From Leptospira kobayashii (GTDB lineage Bacteria; Spirochaetota; Leptospiria; Leptospirales; Leptospiraceae), in the NCBI RefSeq assembly GCF_003114835.2, contig NZ_AP025028.1, positions 804,001 to 868,000 on the forward strand: a stretch of 64,000 nucleotides of DNA. The letters run 5' to 3'. This document shows positions 19,057 through 28,598 of the stretch, in pieces (within the stretch, counting starts at the first letter, position 1; each line of letters opens with the position of its first letter). The notes beneath the pieces are model-generated. The model was given only the letters and a program-made list of their open reading frames with translations, did not search any database and was not told the DNA's origin. The position numbers were made by a program, and so were the translations under genes.

Positions 19057-20445
19057 ATGAAATCAATTAACAAAATCATGATATTCGCATTATTAGTCTG
19101 CCAGTTTACATTTTGCGTGCCAGCGGAAACAAATAAAAATCTTTTTTACCTTGTGTTCTTTTTTTTAAACCAACCGATTACTCCTGCAGCTCCGGTGGAG
19201 ACCACCCCATCTACCCTTACGAATAGCGGTACTAAAGATTGGATTCGACAATTGGGAGTGGCAGGAGGAAGCACCAGTGCGACCGGAATCACAAGCGATA
19301 GCTCCGGTAATGTATATACTACCGGTTATACGAACGGGAGTTTAGACGGTCAAACTCTAACAACTGCCGGATTCAACGATCTCCTTATTGTGAAATACGA
19401 CGGTAGCGGAAATAAACAATGGACCCGTTTGTTGGGAGTCGCAAGCAGTACTACTATGGCGTATGCGATCACAAGCGATAGTTCCGGTAACCTTTATATA
19501 ACCGGAGAAACATACGGTAATCTTGACGGACAAACCATTACGGGGACATCGGATCTATTTATAACGAAGTACGACGGTAACGGCACGAAACAATGGACTC
19601 GTCTATTAGGTGTGTCAGGTAACAGTGTCAATGCGCGCGGGATTACAAGTGATAGCTCCGGTAATGTATACGCGACCGGTTCCGTAAATGATGCCTTGGA
19701 CGGGCAGACGAAAATAGGGCCAATGGATCTATTCATAACGAAATACAACAGTACCGGCACCAAACAATGGACCCGCCAATTCGGAGTTACAGGCAGAAGT
19801 ACCAATGCGACCGGAATTACAAACGACGGTTCCGGCAATCTTTATGTGACCGGATTTACAACGGGCGCCCTGGACGGGCAAACACTTGCGGGAACACAGG
19901 ATGCGTTCGTGGTAAAATACGACGGCAACGGCACGAAACAATGGACACGTCTTTCGGGAGCTGCGAGTAAGAGCAGTGAGGGGCGGGGAATCAGTTCGGA
20001 TGGTTCCGGAAATGTTTATGCAATCGGTAATACGAATGGCGCTTTGGATGGCCAGACATTGACTGGAATCCAAGACCTGTTCCTGGTGAAATACAGTAGT
20101 AGCGGCACTAAATTGTGGACTCGTCAATTAGGGGTTGCAAGCAAAGTTACTAACGGGCAAGGGATCAGTACGGATAGCTCAGGTAATGTATATGCGACTG
20201 GTTATACAAACGGAACATTAGACGGTCAGAATTTAACAGGGGCTAATGATCTATTCATTGTGACCTATAATAATATCGGCACAAAACAATGGACTCGGCT
20301 CTTGGGAGTCGCGAATAAAAATACATATGGGTTTGGAATCACTAAGGACGGTTCCGGTAATGCGTATGCCTCCGGTTATACGGATGGAGGCTTGGATGGG
20401 TCACTTTCGGGAACGCAAGATCTATTCGTTGTGAAATACAAATGA
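19057..20445 (+). CDS. SBBP-repeat (beta-propeller) lipoprotein
   Basis: A 462-residue exported protein, probably a lipoprotein (signal ending CQFTFC). After a linker rich in Pro/Thr it contains seven tandem repeats of about 53 residues with the pattern TKQWTRLLGV...GITSDSSGNVYTTGYTNGSLDGQ, the SBBP beta-propeller signature found in many Leptospira surface proteins. The seven units would close one propeller. The DNA of the repeats is itself similar, so the copy number could vary by recombination. Function unknown, with a structural or adhesive surface role likely. It is divergent from the AraC-type gene. Confidence 0.85.
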   Translation: MKSINKIMIFALLVCQFTFCVPAETNKNLFYLVFFFLNQPITPAAPVETTPSTLTNSGTKDWIRQLGVAGGSTSATGITSDSSGNVYTTGYTNGSLDGQTLTTAGFNDLLIVKYDGSGNKQWTRLLGVASSTTMAYAITSDSSGNLYITGETYGNLDGQTITGTSDLFITKYDGNGTKQWTRLLGVSGNSVNARGITSDSSGNVYATGSVNDALDGQTKIGPMDLFITKYNSTGTKQWTRQFGVTGRSTNATGITNDGSGNLYVTGFTTGALDGQTLAGTQDAFVVKYDGNGTKQWTRLSGAASKSSEGRGISSDGSGNVYAIGNTNGALDGQTLTGIQDLFLVKYSSSGTKLWTRQLGVASKVTNGQGISTDSSGNVYATGYTNGTLDGQNLTGANDLFIVTYNNIGTKQWTRLLGVANKNTYGFGITKDGSGNAYASGYTDGGLDGSLSGTQDLFVVKYK

Positions 20446-20646
20446 TTTTGACCTGGTTTAAAAAATTCTAAAGGCAAAAAGGCGAACTTATTTGAAATTT
20501 TTTTTTAGGTTCAGCAAAGCAGCTAGACGAAATGGGGTTTTTGTGTTAGGTGGAAAGCGGCAGCCCACGAGCCACACCCCCCAACCCTAAACAGGGCGGG
20601 GGATTTAAAAATTCCAAAACGAACTATGTCGCATCTCACGGGATAG
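20446..20646. other. Convergent spacer with a GC-rich hairpin
   Basis: This 201-base gap between convergent genes contains CCCCCAACCCT (20578-20588) and AGGGCGGGGG (20593-20602), which pair as a strong GC-rich stem with a small bulge and a 4-base loop, followed by ATTTAAAAATT. It may act as a bidirectional terminator. The sequence differs from the 0.4-kb element. Nothing else is recognisable here. Confidence 0.4.
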
Positions 20647-21813
20647 TTACTTCTTTTTCTTTTTTCCCGCAACCTTTCTCGTCGTTTTTACTGTTTCCGT
20701 TTGTTTCAGAACCGCTTGGAAGTATTCTCCCAGAACCGAATCCGACCAAGAGTTTGCAAATAGACCTTCGAAATAAGCAACATGGCTTCCCCGTTTTGTC
20801 TTCACCAGTATGGAATGTTGTAAGGTGGTAAGCCAATGCAGATTTTCCATCACATTCATATATACGCATATGGGATCATCTTCCGAGTTTAGAATCAAAA
20901 GGGGAGTTTTGATGTTTTTAGCAACATTGATCGGATTCGAATTCAGATAGTATTCTTCTTTCGATTTATAACCCGCAACATGATGAAGTCTGTCTTGGAA
21001 TTCGCCCATTGTTTTTGTATTCATGACTTCGGGGAAACCTTTCAACTGAGACAGGCTTTCATAATGTTTTTTCAAGAAATAATCAATGAGCCTTTGTCCC
21101 ATGATCTTGCTGTACATCGGATGGATTCTGTGGAATGCCTTTTCTATATCGTATGCAGGTGAAATGGCAACCGCCGCTTTGAATTTGCTTTTTAGTCCCG
21201 ATTCTCCCAGATATCTTGCGAGTAGTCCCGAGCCCGCGGAAATTCCTACACCAAACAAAGGTGCATTCGGAAACTTTTTATGAATATGATCCAATTGTTT
21301 TTTCAGATCGGAAGTGGAACCCATCGTATTGATCTGAGGTTTTGTCAGAGGCAATGATCCGTGTCCTCTCCGGATGCATACCACGGCGATCCAGTTCAAT
21401 TCGGATGTTATGTACCGAACTGTGTTTTTTACATCCTGTTCATCGCCTGCAATCGTATGGAAGATAACAACGATAGGAGTCCGGTCCTTAGATTTAATGT
21501 TTGTTATGCCGGACCAGGCCAGGCCGGTAATTCCTCCGTCCTTCATTCGAACTTGTTCGATTAGATCGTATTTGTATTCTTTGGATCGGAACTCCCGGAA
21601 TAGCAATACTACCAACATAAGATGCCGATTGAAACACCAGAAAGTCGGACGATAAGGTTGCAAAAGAGTTTTGCACTCGGAAATGATTTTTTGATTAAAC
21701 GAGTTAGTTACGAAAAACAATTCAGGAATATGGATGACGACGAGAAGATAATATCCCATGAAAATTGCGAAAAACAAAATGAGTAGAATGACGATTAGAA
21801 AATTAAGATCCAA
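20647..21813 (-). CDS. YheT-like alpha/beta hydrolase, membrane anchored
   Basis: A 388-residue alpha/beta-hydrolase. The first 27 residues form one hydrophobic helix that would anchor it in the inner membrane. The nucleophile elbow is GISAG with S192, preceded by FPNAPLFGVG. NSEDDPIC supplies the acid, and the RGSHVAYFEG near the C-terminus supplies the His. The phrase IVVIFHTIAGDEQD...VRYITSELNWIAVVCIRRGHG (shown in part) matches the YheT/ABHD esterase group. A Lys-rich tail (KKKKK) ends the protein. It would hydrolyse an ester or lipid; the substrate is unknown. It converges on the SBBP-repeat gene. Confidence 0.82.
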   Translation of the reverse strand: MDLNFLIVILLILFFAIFMGYYLLVVIHIPELFFVTNSFNQKIISECKTLLQPYRPTFWCFNRHLMLVVLLFREFRSKEYKYDLIEQVRMKDGGITGLAWSGITNIKSKDRTPIVVIFHTIAGDEQDVKNTVRYITSELNWIAVVCIRRGHGSLPLTKPQINTMGSTSDLKKQLDHIHKKFPNAPLFGVGISAGSGLLARYLGESGLKSKFKAAVAISPAYDIEKAFHRIHPMYSKIMGQRLIDYFLKKHYESLSQLKGFPEVMNTKTMGEFQDRLHHVAGYKSKEEYYLNSNPINVAKNIKTPLLILNSEDDPICVYMNVMENLHWLTTLQHSILVKTKRGSHVAYFEGLFANSWSDSVLGEYFQAVLKQTETVKTTRKVAGKKKKK

Positions 21814-21992
21814 AGATGACTCCGAAAATCTAAGGATATTGGATAAAGTTTTTTAGGGAATAATAATATTATCCTGCCTGTGGCCTTTCTTGGTCGTAGA
21901 AAAATATGTGTCGTATTCTTACATTGAAGAATACCGGGGGCTGGGGCACCTCGGATGTATTAGATAAATATGGGATGAATCTAATCTCCGAT

Positions 21993-22285
21993 CGAGCTTC
22001 GGCCGTCCTGGCCTCGCCACCGCGAGAAGTGCTTCACTCACTTTTAAGAGTAGAATAGGGACCTATTTCTTGTTATTCGGGCGCCATTTCCGGCTCTCCC
22101 TCGACGACAACGCTCGGTCGATCCGGGCGATGGGCTTATTATTTGTTGTTGGAGATTGTTTTGGAGTTGAAGGAAGGAAAAAAAATAAAAGAGAGTTTTT
22201 GAGAGATAACCAACTCTTCAATGATTGAAGAGTTGCCCTAGAGCCATTTTTGTCAAGAAACAAGCTCATCTTATAAAATTTATGT
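21993..22285 (+). repeat. 0.4-kb repeat, copy B left part
   Basis: Matches the element from CGAGCTTCGGCC to AAAATTTATGT, then stops. The remaining right end of a copy (ATTATAGTTTTTACGAGGCTCA) reappears at 23585-23606, on the other side of the integrase gene. Compared with copy A, about 57 bases are absent between the two parts. The simplest reading is that the mobile element inserted into copy B with loss of this segment. The left hairpin GTGCG...CGCAC is also missing here. Confidence 0.8.
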
Positions 22286-23584
22286 GTACCATTAACACAC
22301 GATATCTTTTATGCTGATCAAAGTGATTATAATCTTTTCTACTTTCTTATTGATTCCTCTCTTATACCTCTTTCTGCAATTTTCTTCCACAGTCGTCTTA
22401 CTAGAAAATATGTTCCTTCGAACCCAGCTTGTCGCCTACAAAAGGAAATACAAAGTCTTCCATACTACTCCTTGGGAACGATGTAAGTTAGTTATGCTTT
22501 CTTATCTAAGCTCAGAATGGAAGACCTCTCTTATACTCGTTACTCCAAATACTCTCATTTCCTGGAGAAAGAGAAAATGGAAACTCTTTTGGAATCTCCT
22601 TTCTTCGGCAAAAAGATCAGGAAGACCTATCATTCAATGGGATCTAATCAAACTTGTCCGCAAAATTACAAAACAAAATCCCATCTGGGGTGCGACCAAA
22701 ATTCATGGAACAATGATTAAGCTAGGGTTTTTGATCTCGGAAAAATCGGTTTCCAAATATATCAAAACCCTCCGCAAATCACCTAACCCTAGGAAAAGGC
22801 TTGCTTGGAAAAACTTCTACGCTCTACATTCCGATTCTATGATCGTTTCTGATCTCTTTACGGTTTTCTCGTATAACTTTAGGGAAATATATAAAGTCAT
22901 ATTTTTTATGGATTTAGAAACAAGACAAATCCTTCATTTCGACATAACAGTCAAAACTTCAACTAGATGGGTCAGAAAAGTTATTAAAGTTGCACTCAGA
23001 AAAAAAGGTCTGAAGAATACTTCTTATGTCCTTACGGATAACGACACCTTATTTGGTAGAAAATTCTCCCGCTACCTCGAAAGACTTGGTATCAAACATA
23101 AGAAAACAGCCGTTCGGTCACCTTGGCAAAATGGTCACGCGGAAAGATTTGTGAAAACTTGTAAGGAAGAATTCTTGGATTATTTTATTCCTTTGAATGA
23201 ATATCATCTTAGAGTGAAGTTGGAAGAATTCATACATTTTTATAATCACAAAAGAACTCATCTTGCCTTGCAAAAGGACACGCCTATATCTTCACTTACT
23301 TTGCACAAACCTAGAGACGGAGATTACAAACTCGTTTCTCATCCGGTCCTTGGCGGACTTTATCATACTTATTCGTGGGAAGAAGCAGCCTAACACAAGA
23401 AATCGCCTTATGACTGTTCAGTCATCTCGGAATTTAGATCCTTTCAAAGGGAAGGATCATCTATACCTATTTGAGTCAAGATTCATGAAAATAACACAAG
23501 CTAATCAGTTGAACTTTGATATTTTTCTCCCAAACTCTTTCATTGAACCAAAATTCCTCCAGTTTAGCGGACATTTTGTCCGCT
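22286..23584 (+). mobile_element. Integrase-type insertion inside repeat copy B
   Basis: A 1.3-kb segment that separates the two parts of repeat copy B and carries a single integrase gene. The left edge holds TGTGTACCATTAACACA and the right edge a perfect palindrome TAGCGGACATTTTGTCCGCTA (9-bp arms, shown over 21 bases as 9+3+9). I could not find convincing terminal inverted repeats shared by both edges or a target-site duplication, so the boundaries come from where repeat homology is lost and regained. It could be a decayed insertion sequence. Confidence 0.55.
22311..23393 (+). CDS. DDE integrase core-domain protein (transposase-like)
   Basis: A 360-residue integrase with an rve catalytic core. 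A hydrophobic N-terminus (about 1-30) leads into a helical segment (ENMFLRTQLVAYKRKYKV) and a DNA-binding region (SGRPIIQWDLIKLVRKIT...NPIWGATKIHG). The catalytic triad is D181 (SDLFTV), D243 (LTDND) and E278 (NGHAERF), with 34 residues between the last two as in active DDE enzymes. The C-terminus HPVLGGLYHTY resembles a widespread stand-alone integrase group common in environmental bacteria. There is no separate OrfA. The frame is intact, so it may be active. It lies at the edge of the toxin-like cassette array and could have helped build it. Confidence 0.85.
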   Translation: MLIKVIIIFSTFLLIPLLYLFLQFSSTVVLLENMFLRTQLVAYKRKYKVFHTTPWERCKLVMLSYLSSEWKTSLILVTPNTLISWRKRKWKLFWNLLSSAKRSGRPIIQWDLIKLVRKITKQNPIWGATKIHGTMIKLGFLISEKSVSKYIKTLRKSPNPRKRLAWKNFYALHSDSMIVSDLFTVFSYNFREIYKVIFFMDLETRQILHFDITVKTSTRWVRKVIKVALRKKGLKNTSYVLTDNDTLFGRKFSRYLERLGIKHKKTAVRSPWQNGHAERFVKTCKEEFLDYFIPLNEYHLRVKLEEFIHFYNHKRTHLALQKDTPISSLTLHKPRDGDYKLVSHPVLGGLYHTYSWEEAA

Positions 23585-23606
23585 ATTATAGTTTTTACGA
23601 GGCTCA
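23585..23606 (+). repeat. 0.4-kb repeat, copy B right end
   Basis: These 22 bases are identical to the right terminus of copy C (23995-24016). They are followed without any gap by the start of copy C, so copies B and C were directly head-to-tail before the integrase element inserted. Confidence 0.7.
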
Positions 23607-24016
23607 GCGCGTAACCTCCGTGTTACGACGCACGAGCTTCGGCCGTCCTGGCCTCGCCACCGCGAGAAGTGCTTCACTCACTTTTAAGAGTAGAGTAGTG
23701 AGTTACTTCTTGTTATTCGGGCGCTGTTTCCGGCTCTCCCTCGACGACAACGCTCGGTCGATCCGGGCGATAGGCTTATTAGTTGTTGTTGGAAATTGTT
23801 TTTGAGTTCAAGGAAGAAGAGAAAAAAATAAAAGAGGATTTTTGAGAGATAACCAACTCTTCAATGAGTGAAGAGTTGCCCCAGAGCTATTTTTGTCAAG
23901 AAACAAGCTCGTTTCTCAAAAATTATCTTACTTCATAGAGGTTATATTAACAAGCTCTCTTTTATTGAATAATTCAATGATCATTTTGTTTAAGATTATA
24001 GTTTTTACGAGGCTCA
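23607..24016 (+). repeat. 0.4-kb repeat, copy C
   Basis: A nearly complete 410-base copy from GCGCGTAACCTCCGTGTTACG to GAGGCTCA. It contains the left hairpin arms, the GC-rich middle (TTCGGGCGC...CTCGGTCGATCCGGGCG) and the second hairpin CAACTCTTCA/TGAAGAGTTG. It ends 8 bases before the stop codon of the minus-strand lipoprotein gene of cassette 1, so it lies exactly downstream of that gene. Confidence 0.9.
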
Positions 24017-24024
24017 TCTAATTC

Positions 24025-24492
24025 TTAGTTCGTGCTGCTCGCATCCTTTTTGAAAAAATTGTACATGTCTTTATAGGAATTTTCGGAATCGTCTATTGGT
24101 GCTCTTATATAGTAAGATTCAGGCCAAGTTTCGCTAAACGACTTAGGTTTAATTACCCTCAGGGTATCGTTATCGGTAAACTGTATTTGGAATTCTTGTA
24201 TTCCTTGTTGTGGATTCTTCGAGAATAAATTAGCCGTATTTTTCTCAAAATAGAATCTATCGAAAAGATATTTCTGTGAATAATCACCAGAGGCATTCCA
24301 AACGATTATTTTATCATTATTAGGAAAAAAGATTAAATATTGTCCTGAGAAAGAATTAGGATCAAATCTTTCTAGGCCAGAATTAATTTTGTGAATCCAG
24401 ATTCCGTCTAGTTGATTAAAATTCCTATTGGATTTTTGATCGCAGTTACCCACAAATAAAATTAACAGAACTGCAAACACTTTGCTTCTCAT
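24025..24492 (-). CDS. Small lipoprotein, candidate immunity protein of cassette 1
   Basis: A 155-residue predicted lipoprotein: MRSKVFAVLLILFVGNC with lipidated C17. I chose the ATG at 24492 over an upstream GTG because it overlaps the TGA of the giant gene in an ATGA arrangement, typical of translational coupling, and because the signal peptide begins exactly there. The mature part is beta-rich (GQYLIFFPNNDKIIVWNASG, then FQIQFTDNDTLRVIKP) and I recognise no family. Its place directly after a giant that ends in a cell-wall peptidase domain, and its predicted periplasmic location, suit an immunity protein that neutralises that enzyme. This role is inferred from context. Confidence 0.7.
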   Translation of the reverse strand: MRSKVFAVLLILFVGNCDQKSNRNFNQLDGIWIHKINSGLERFDPNSFSGQYLIFFPNNDKIIVWNASGDYSQKYLFDRFYFEKNTANLFSKNPQQGIQEFQIQFTDNDTLRVIKPKSFSETWPESYYIRAPIDDSENSYKDMYNFFKKDASSTN

Positions 24493-27400
24493 TTGATTCC
24501 CTCTGATCCAGTTGGATTTACAGTGTTCCATTTAGTAAAGCTCCCAACGCCATAATGTAAATGCGGTTTTACTTTTGTCCAATTTCCATTTTTATCTGTA
24601 TAGCCACCAGTATCCCCTGATAACCCGATTTGATCACCTCTTTTTACGCTCTCATCCTGCTTAGTAACATTAATTTTAGAAAGATGCGCAAATAAAGTTT
24701 CAACGCCATTTTTATCCTTTATGATAACATGATTGCCCCAAACATGTTTATTATTTTTATCTAAAAATAACTTTGAAACAGTGCCTTCACTGATTGTGCT
24801 AGGAATTGGGGTACCTATAGGAACGCTAAAATCTGTTCCGGCATGAAATCCTCCGTTAATGCCAGGTCTCTTTCCGTATTCAGAACTAACTTTAGCGTTT
24901 AGCGGAATGATTGTTCCATTCTCAAGTCTATAGACAGAAAGATTACCAGTTTTCACTTCAGTTGATGAGTTCAAGTCCACTACAGAAGTTTTCTTTATAT
25001 GATCTCCTTCCAATTGAGAAAGACCCGCCATTGCTTTTTTATAATTTTCAGGTGTAACTTGGCCAGAGTCTAAAGCTTTCTTCAATTCACTTCTTGAATT
25101 ATCTAATGAATCTAAGAAATCATCTTTTCTTCCATTTCCTGATTTAGGAGTTGTAGATCCAGTATCTCCCTCACTACTTGTTCCCCCGGCTGCATCAGGG
25201 GCGCGAACACTTACAACTCCAGTTTTGATTTCTCCATCATAGCTATCTTCCCTTCTTCCCGCTCCCGCAATGACATCAGCGCCTTCATTAGCCTGTGCTT
25301 CCTTCTGCTTAGCCGCAGCTTCCGCATCAGCGTCCTTACCGGTAGGATTCATTTGTTTGTTGAGATAGTCGTTCTGCCACTGATCAGTTAAGAAGTTAGT
25401 ATTCGCTTGGAATCCTGTTTGTGAGTTCCATCCGCCGGCAGTAGTCCCACCCGCAGCATTGGCATTTACCGTTAAGCCACCGTTTTGTGTGAGTTCTAAG
25501 AATCCACCAGAACCATTCATGGCACTATCTGCATTTGTATAGGATACGTTTGCATTGACCCCAAATCCCGCAGTCTGACTATAGCTGAGTCCTCCCGAGA
25601 CTCCGTTGGCAATACTTGTCCCCACATTGACTCCCATGCCTCCCGACTGACTATAGTTTAACGCTAGACTGTTTCCGTTTTCTGATGCGATTCCAACGTT
25701 ACCGCCAAACCCGTCATTCTGTGAATAATTGAGTCCTGCGGAGATTGCGCCTGTTTGAAGAGCCAGTCCGACTGTAGCTCCTCCTTTCTCAGAGATACCA
25801 GCAGTGACCGCCGCAGGACCATAACCCACACCAACACTAGCACCAAATCCGTTGTCTGCACTGTAAGACAACCCAACAGTTACAGACCCGCCTGTTACAC
25901 TTCGAGTAACAGCCCCGAGAGCACCACCGGCAGCTCCGACTAACGCACCTTGTAGTCCGCCGCTAGCTGCTCCTTGAGCCGCTCCGAGCGCAGCACTTGC
26001 AGCAACAGCTACATAGAGAGATGCTCCACCTGTAAAAGGTGCTAAGGCCACAGCCGCAATCGTAGTTACGATTTGGAATTCTTTAGTCTCATAGAATTTC
26101 TCCTTAGGCTTACTCATCTTGTCGAGTTGTTGTGAAATAGCCCAGGCTGGAATGCCGGTTGCTTCCGCGATGGCATTGGTAGCTTCTTGTTTAACGAAGT
26201 CTTTCACCGCGTTCTTCATGGACTTTCCGCCGACAAGACCGGATATGAGTCCTGCAGGAAGACCAGTTGCCTCAGCGATCGCTGAAGTGATGGCACCGTT
26301 TACTTTCTCTGTTACGACTGATTTAAAACTCTGCGCTATACTTTGCCCACTGGATGTCCCGGAGAGAACATCAAACAAGAATCCTTTGCTTTCTTTCTCC
26401 GCTTCATTTGCTTTGAACTTAGCTTGGATGTCTTCTATTGTTCCTTCTAGGTATCTGCTAAAAGCTCCCGTTGCAGCGGTAACTTCGTTACTCGCAAATG
26501 TGGTACCTACACCATTGAGTTCAAAACTATGACCCATGGCACCGAGTGAGAAAGCTGCCGGAACGTTGAGATCTTGCGTTCCATAACTCATCTCAATCGG
26601 AATCCCTTTGATGTTCACTGTTCCTTTGAGTTCTCTGGAACCTAAGTTTCTTTGTATTGGATTCGGAACCGCTTTGATGGAAGACCAACTCTCTCCTTTG
26701 CTCACCCCAACACCCATTCCTGTTCCTTGGGTAAAAGTATACTTCGATTGTTTGTAATTGTCCCGGAGTCCACCCATATTCGGGTTATAACTCTTGCTAA
26801 AATCTCCCTCCAATCCCTGGAAGCTGGTTAGGAAATATTTGCTGGTTCTATTATATGTCTCGATGTTCTGAGCTTTGATATCTTCATTCTGCGCATAATA
26901 GGCTTTTGTCTCTTCCGTCTTATCACTGAACTGTGCAAACATAGAATCCATGTTAGTGGCCATGTTGTCTACGAATGCTGCCACTTGGGATACTTTGTCA
27001 GCATCAAACTCTGTATTCATCAGAGTATCGATTCCGAGTGTATCTACTCTTAGAGTTCCCGGATCAAACTTTGTATTGATCTCTATGTTTTGAGCCATAA
27101 ACAAAGGAGAGTAGCTGGAATCCTGCATGGCGTTCCCTGCGATCTTAAAATCTCCGCTGTGGATGGATCGGGAACCTACGATATAGTCACCTTGGATGCG
27201 GAATTCATAGCCTTCTTTTCTTAAGTAGGCGTATTCGTCGCCTTGTGAATATTTGAGGAACAGTTCTTGTCTGAGAGTCTTACTTCTAGCTTCATTCTCT
27301 TCAATAAATTGTTGAGAGTATTCGTCTAAGTATTTGGCTATGGCGCTGTTGGCTGCGTAGTTCAGTGCTTGGCCCGAACCGCCTAGTAGGGCACCTAGGT

Positions 27401-28598
27401 TCTTGATATCATTCTCGTTGGTTACGAGAGAATTCATATGGGAGAGTAGACCGTCTACTTGCTCTCTGGTTTCTTTGAGTTCTTGGTTGGATGCATTGAT
27501 AGCTTCAGCGATCTCACTTCCATCGGATACGGATGTAGGAGCACCGCTCTCTATGGCAGCAATCATCTCAGCGAGACCGTCGAGTAGTTCGCCTTTGAGA
27601 TTTTTATTCGCCAGTTGTTCGGATTGTGCGAGTAATTGGTTTACTAGATTTTGGGATTCAGTTCCTTTTTGGACTAAGTTTTGTGATGTAGCAAGTAGAC
27701 CTTGGATTTTATCGTAAGCCTCACTTGATTCTCTGATTCCATCAATTTGGTTCTGACCTTGTTTGATTTGTTTGGCAATGGATTCCGAGTCATCGAAACT
27801 TTTGCTGATAAGGGAATCTTTGTAGTTCAGGAAGGAATTTTTAGTATAGCTAAGAGATCTGGAAGAAACCTCTTGTAGCATAAAATCCCCAAGTTTCTCA
27901 TAATTATCCGTGATGATAGACCTAGCTTCCGCTTTTTTAGCTACCGCCTGTTGTGTATAATACGCTGCTTCGTCGAACTTGCCTTTCTCCTCGAATTCTT
28001 CCGCTAGTTTGAGGAAGTCATCTGCTTTCTTGAAGTATTGCTCAACGTCCGAGAGTATCTTGTTTTCTTTTGCCAATACTTCTTTTTGGAGTGTGTTCGC
28101 TTTCTTCGTATCGTCCCTTACGTCTTGGTAGAGCGCGAGAGTGTTCCTGTCTCTGGCAGCTCTGGGGATAAATCCGAATTTGCCATCGTCTCCACTCAAC
28201 TCATTGTTCCAATCCACTTGCCCTTGCCTGGAAGCATCTATGTTGGCTTGTACGGATTCGAATTCTTCTGCACCATACCCTGCTTCGCCAAACATTCCTA
28301 GAATGTTTTGGATTCGTAGAGTTGCGTCCATTTCGCTAGAGGTATAACTTTCCGTTCTGGCATAGGAATCGATGAGTTTTTGGCTTACGACTGCACCCGC
28401 TTCTCCCAGTTGGATTTCATTCGCCTTCCCGTCGACTGCTTGGTCTAACAACTGATTGGAATAGCCGTATTGGTAATTGTTCCAAAGCTGGCGGGAGCTA
28501 TCGTCGTTCCGCACTCCCCGCTCCTGTGCGCGTAACCTCCGTGTTACGACGCACGAGCTCCGGCATCCCTGCCTCCGCCACCGCGAGAAGTGCTTCAC
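24489..28598 (-). CDS. 5'-truncated giant protein with M23 peptidase-like tail (cassette 1)
   Basis: An orphan 1369-residue version of the giant family. The first 33 residues (MKHFSRWRRQGCRSSCVVTR...) are translated from repeat copy D and begin at a GTG. Family sequence then starts abruptly at SRQLWNNYQY, matching the middle of the full-length proteins. It continues through helical domains, a Gly/Ala-rich hydrophobic stretch and 15-20-residue GLSYSQxxGFG beta repeats to GADVIAGAG. The tail of about 257 residues is unique to this copy and ends in an M23/LytM-type endopeptidase: H1252 and D1256 in GFHAGTDFSVPIGTPI, then H1346 and H1348 in KPHLHYGV. No signal peptide remains, so it is probably not secreted as it stands. 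It could be a silent donor cassette or a pseudogene. Confidence 0.8.
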   Translation of the reverse strand: MKHFSRWRRQGCRSSCVVTRRLRAQERGVRNDDSSRQLWNNYQYGYSNQLLDQAVDGKANEIQLGEAGAVVSQKLIDSYARTESYTSSEMDATLRIQNILGMFGEAGYGAEEFESVQANIDASRQGQVDWNNELSGDDGKFGFIPRAARDRNTLALYQDVRDDTKKANTLQKEVLAKENKILSDVEQYFKKADDFLKLAEEFEEKGKFDEAAYYTQQAVAKKAEARSIITDNYEKLGDFMLQEVSSRSLSYTKNSFLNYKDSLISKSFDDSESIAKQIKQGQNQIDGIRESSEAYDKIQGLLATSQNLVQKGTESQNLVNQLLAQSEQLANKNLKGELLDGLAEMIAAIESGAPTSVSDGSEIAEAINASNQELKETREQVDGLLSHMNSLVTNENDIKNLGALLGGSGQALNYAANSAIAKYLDEYSQQFIEENEARSKTLRQELFLKYSQGDEYAYLRKEGYEFRIQGDYIVGSRSIHSGDFKIAGNAMQDSSYSPLFMAQNIEINTKFDPGTLRVDTLGIDTLMNTEFDADKVSQVAAFVDNMATNMDSMFAQFSDKTEETKAYYAQNEDIKAQNIETYNRTSKYFLTSFQGLEGDFSKSYNPNMGGLRDNYKQSKYTFTQGTGMGVGVSKGESWSSIKAVPNPIQRNLGSRELKGTVNIKGIPIEMSYGTQDLNVPAAFSLGAMGHSFELNGVGTTFASNEVTAATGAFSRYLEGTIEDIQAKFKANEAEKESKGFLFDVLSGTSSGQSIAQSFKSVVTEKVNGAITSAIAEATGLPAGLISGLVGGKSMKNAVKDFVKQEATNAIAEATGIPAWAISQQLDKMSKPKEKFYETKEFQIVTTIAAVALAPFTGGASLYVAVAASAALGAAQGAASGGLQGALVGAAGGALGAVTRSVTGGSVTVGLSYSADNGFGASVGVGYGPAAVTAGISEKGGATVGLALQTGAISAGLNYSQNDGFGGNVGIASENGNSLALNYSQSGGMGVNVGTSIANGVSGGLSYSQTAGFGVNANVSYTNADSAMNGSGGFLELTQNGGLTVNANAAGGTTAGGWNSQTGFQANTNFLTDQWQNDYLNKQMNPTGKDADAEAAAKQKEAQANEGADVIAGAGRREDSYDGEIKTGVVSVRAPDAAGGTSSEGDTGSTTPKSGNGRKDDFLDSLDNSRSELKKALDSGQVTPENYKKAMAGLSQLEGDHIKKTSVVDLNSSTEVKTGNLSVYRLENGTIIPLNAKVSSEYGKRPGINGGFHAGTDFSVPIGTPIPSTISEGTVSKLFLDKNNKHVWGNHVIIKDKNGVETLFAHLSKINVTKQDESVKRGDQIGLSGDTGGYTDKNGNWTKVKPHLHYGVGSFTKWNTVNPTGSEGIK

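Noticed and set aside
19057..20445. CRISPR-like or satellite repeat in the SBBP-repeat gene
   Set aside because: The periodic DNA pattern follows the roughly 53-codon protein repeat in a single intact frame, so it is explained by the beta-propeller repeats.
28526..28554. Integron attC-like site (hairpin with GTAAC/GTTAC arms and a bulged base)
   Set aside because: The arms do not fit the RYYYAAC/GTTRRRY core rule, the repeat is far longer than an attC site, the cassettes are 4-7 kb and no tyrosine-type integron integrase is visible. The resemblance is noted but not claimed.
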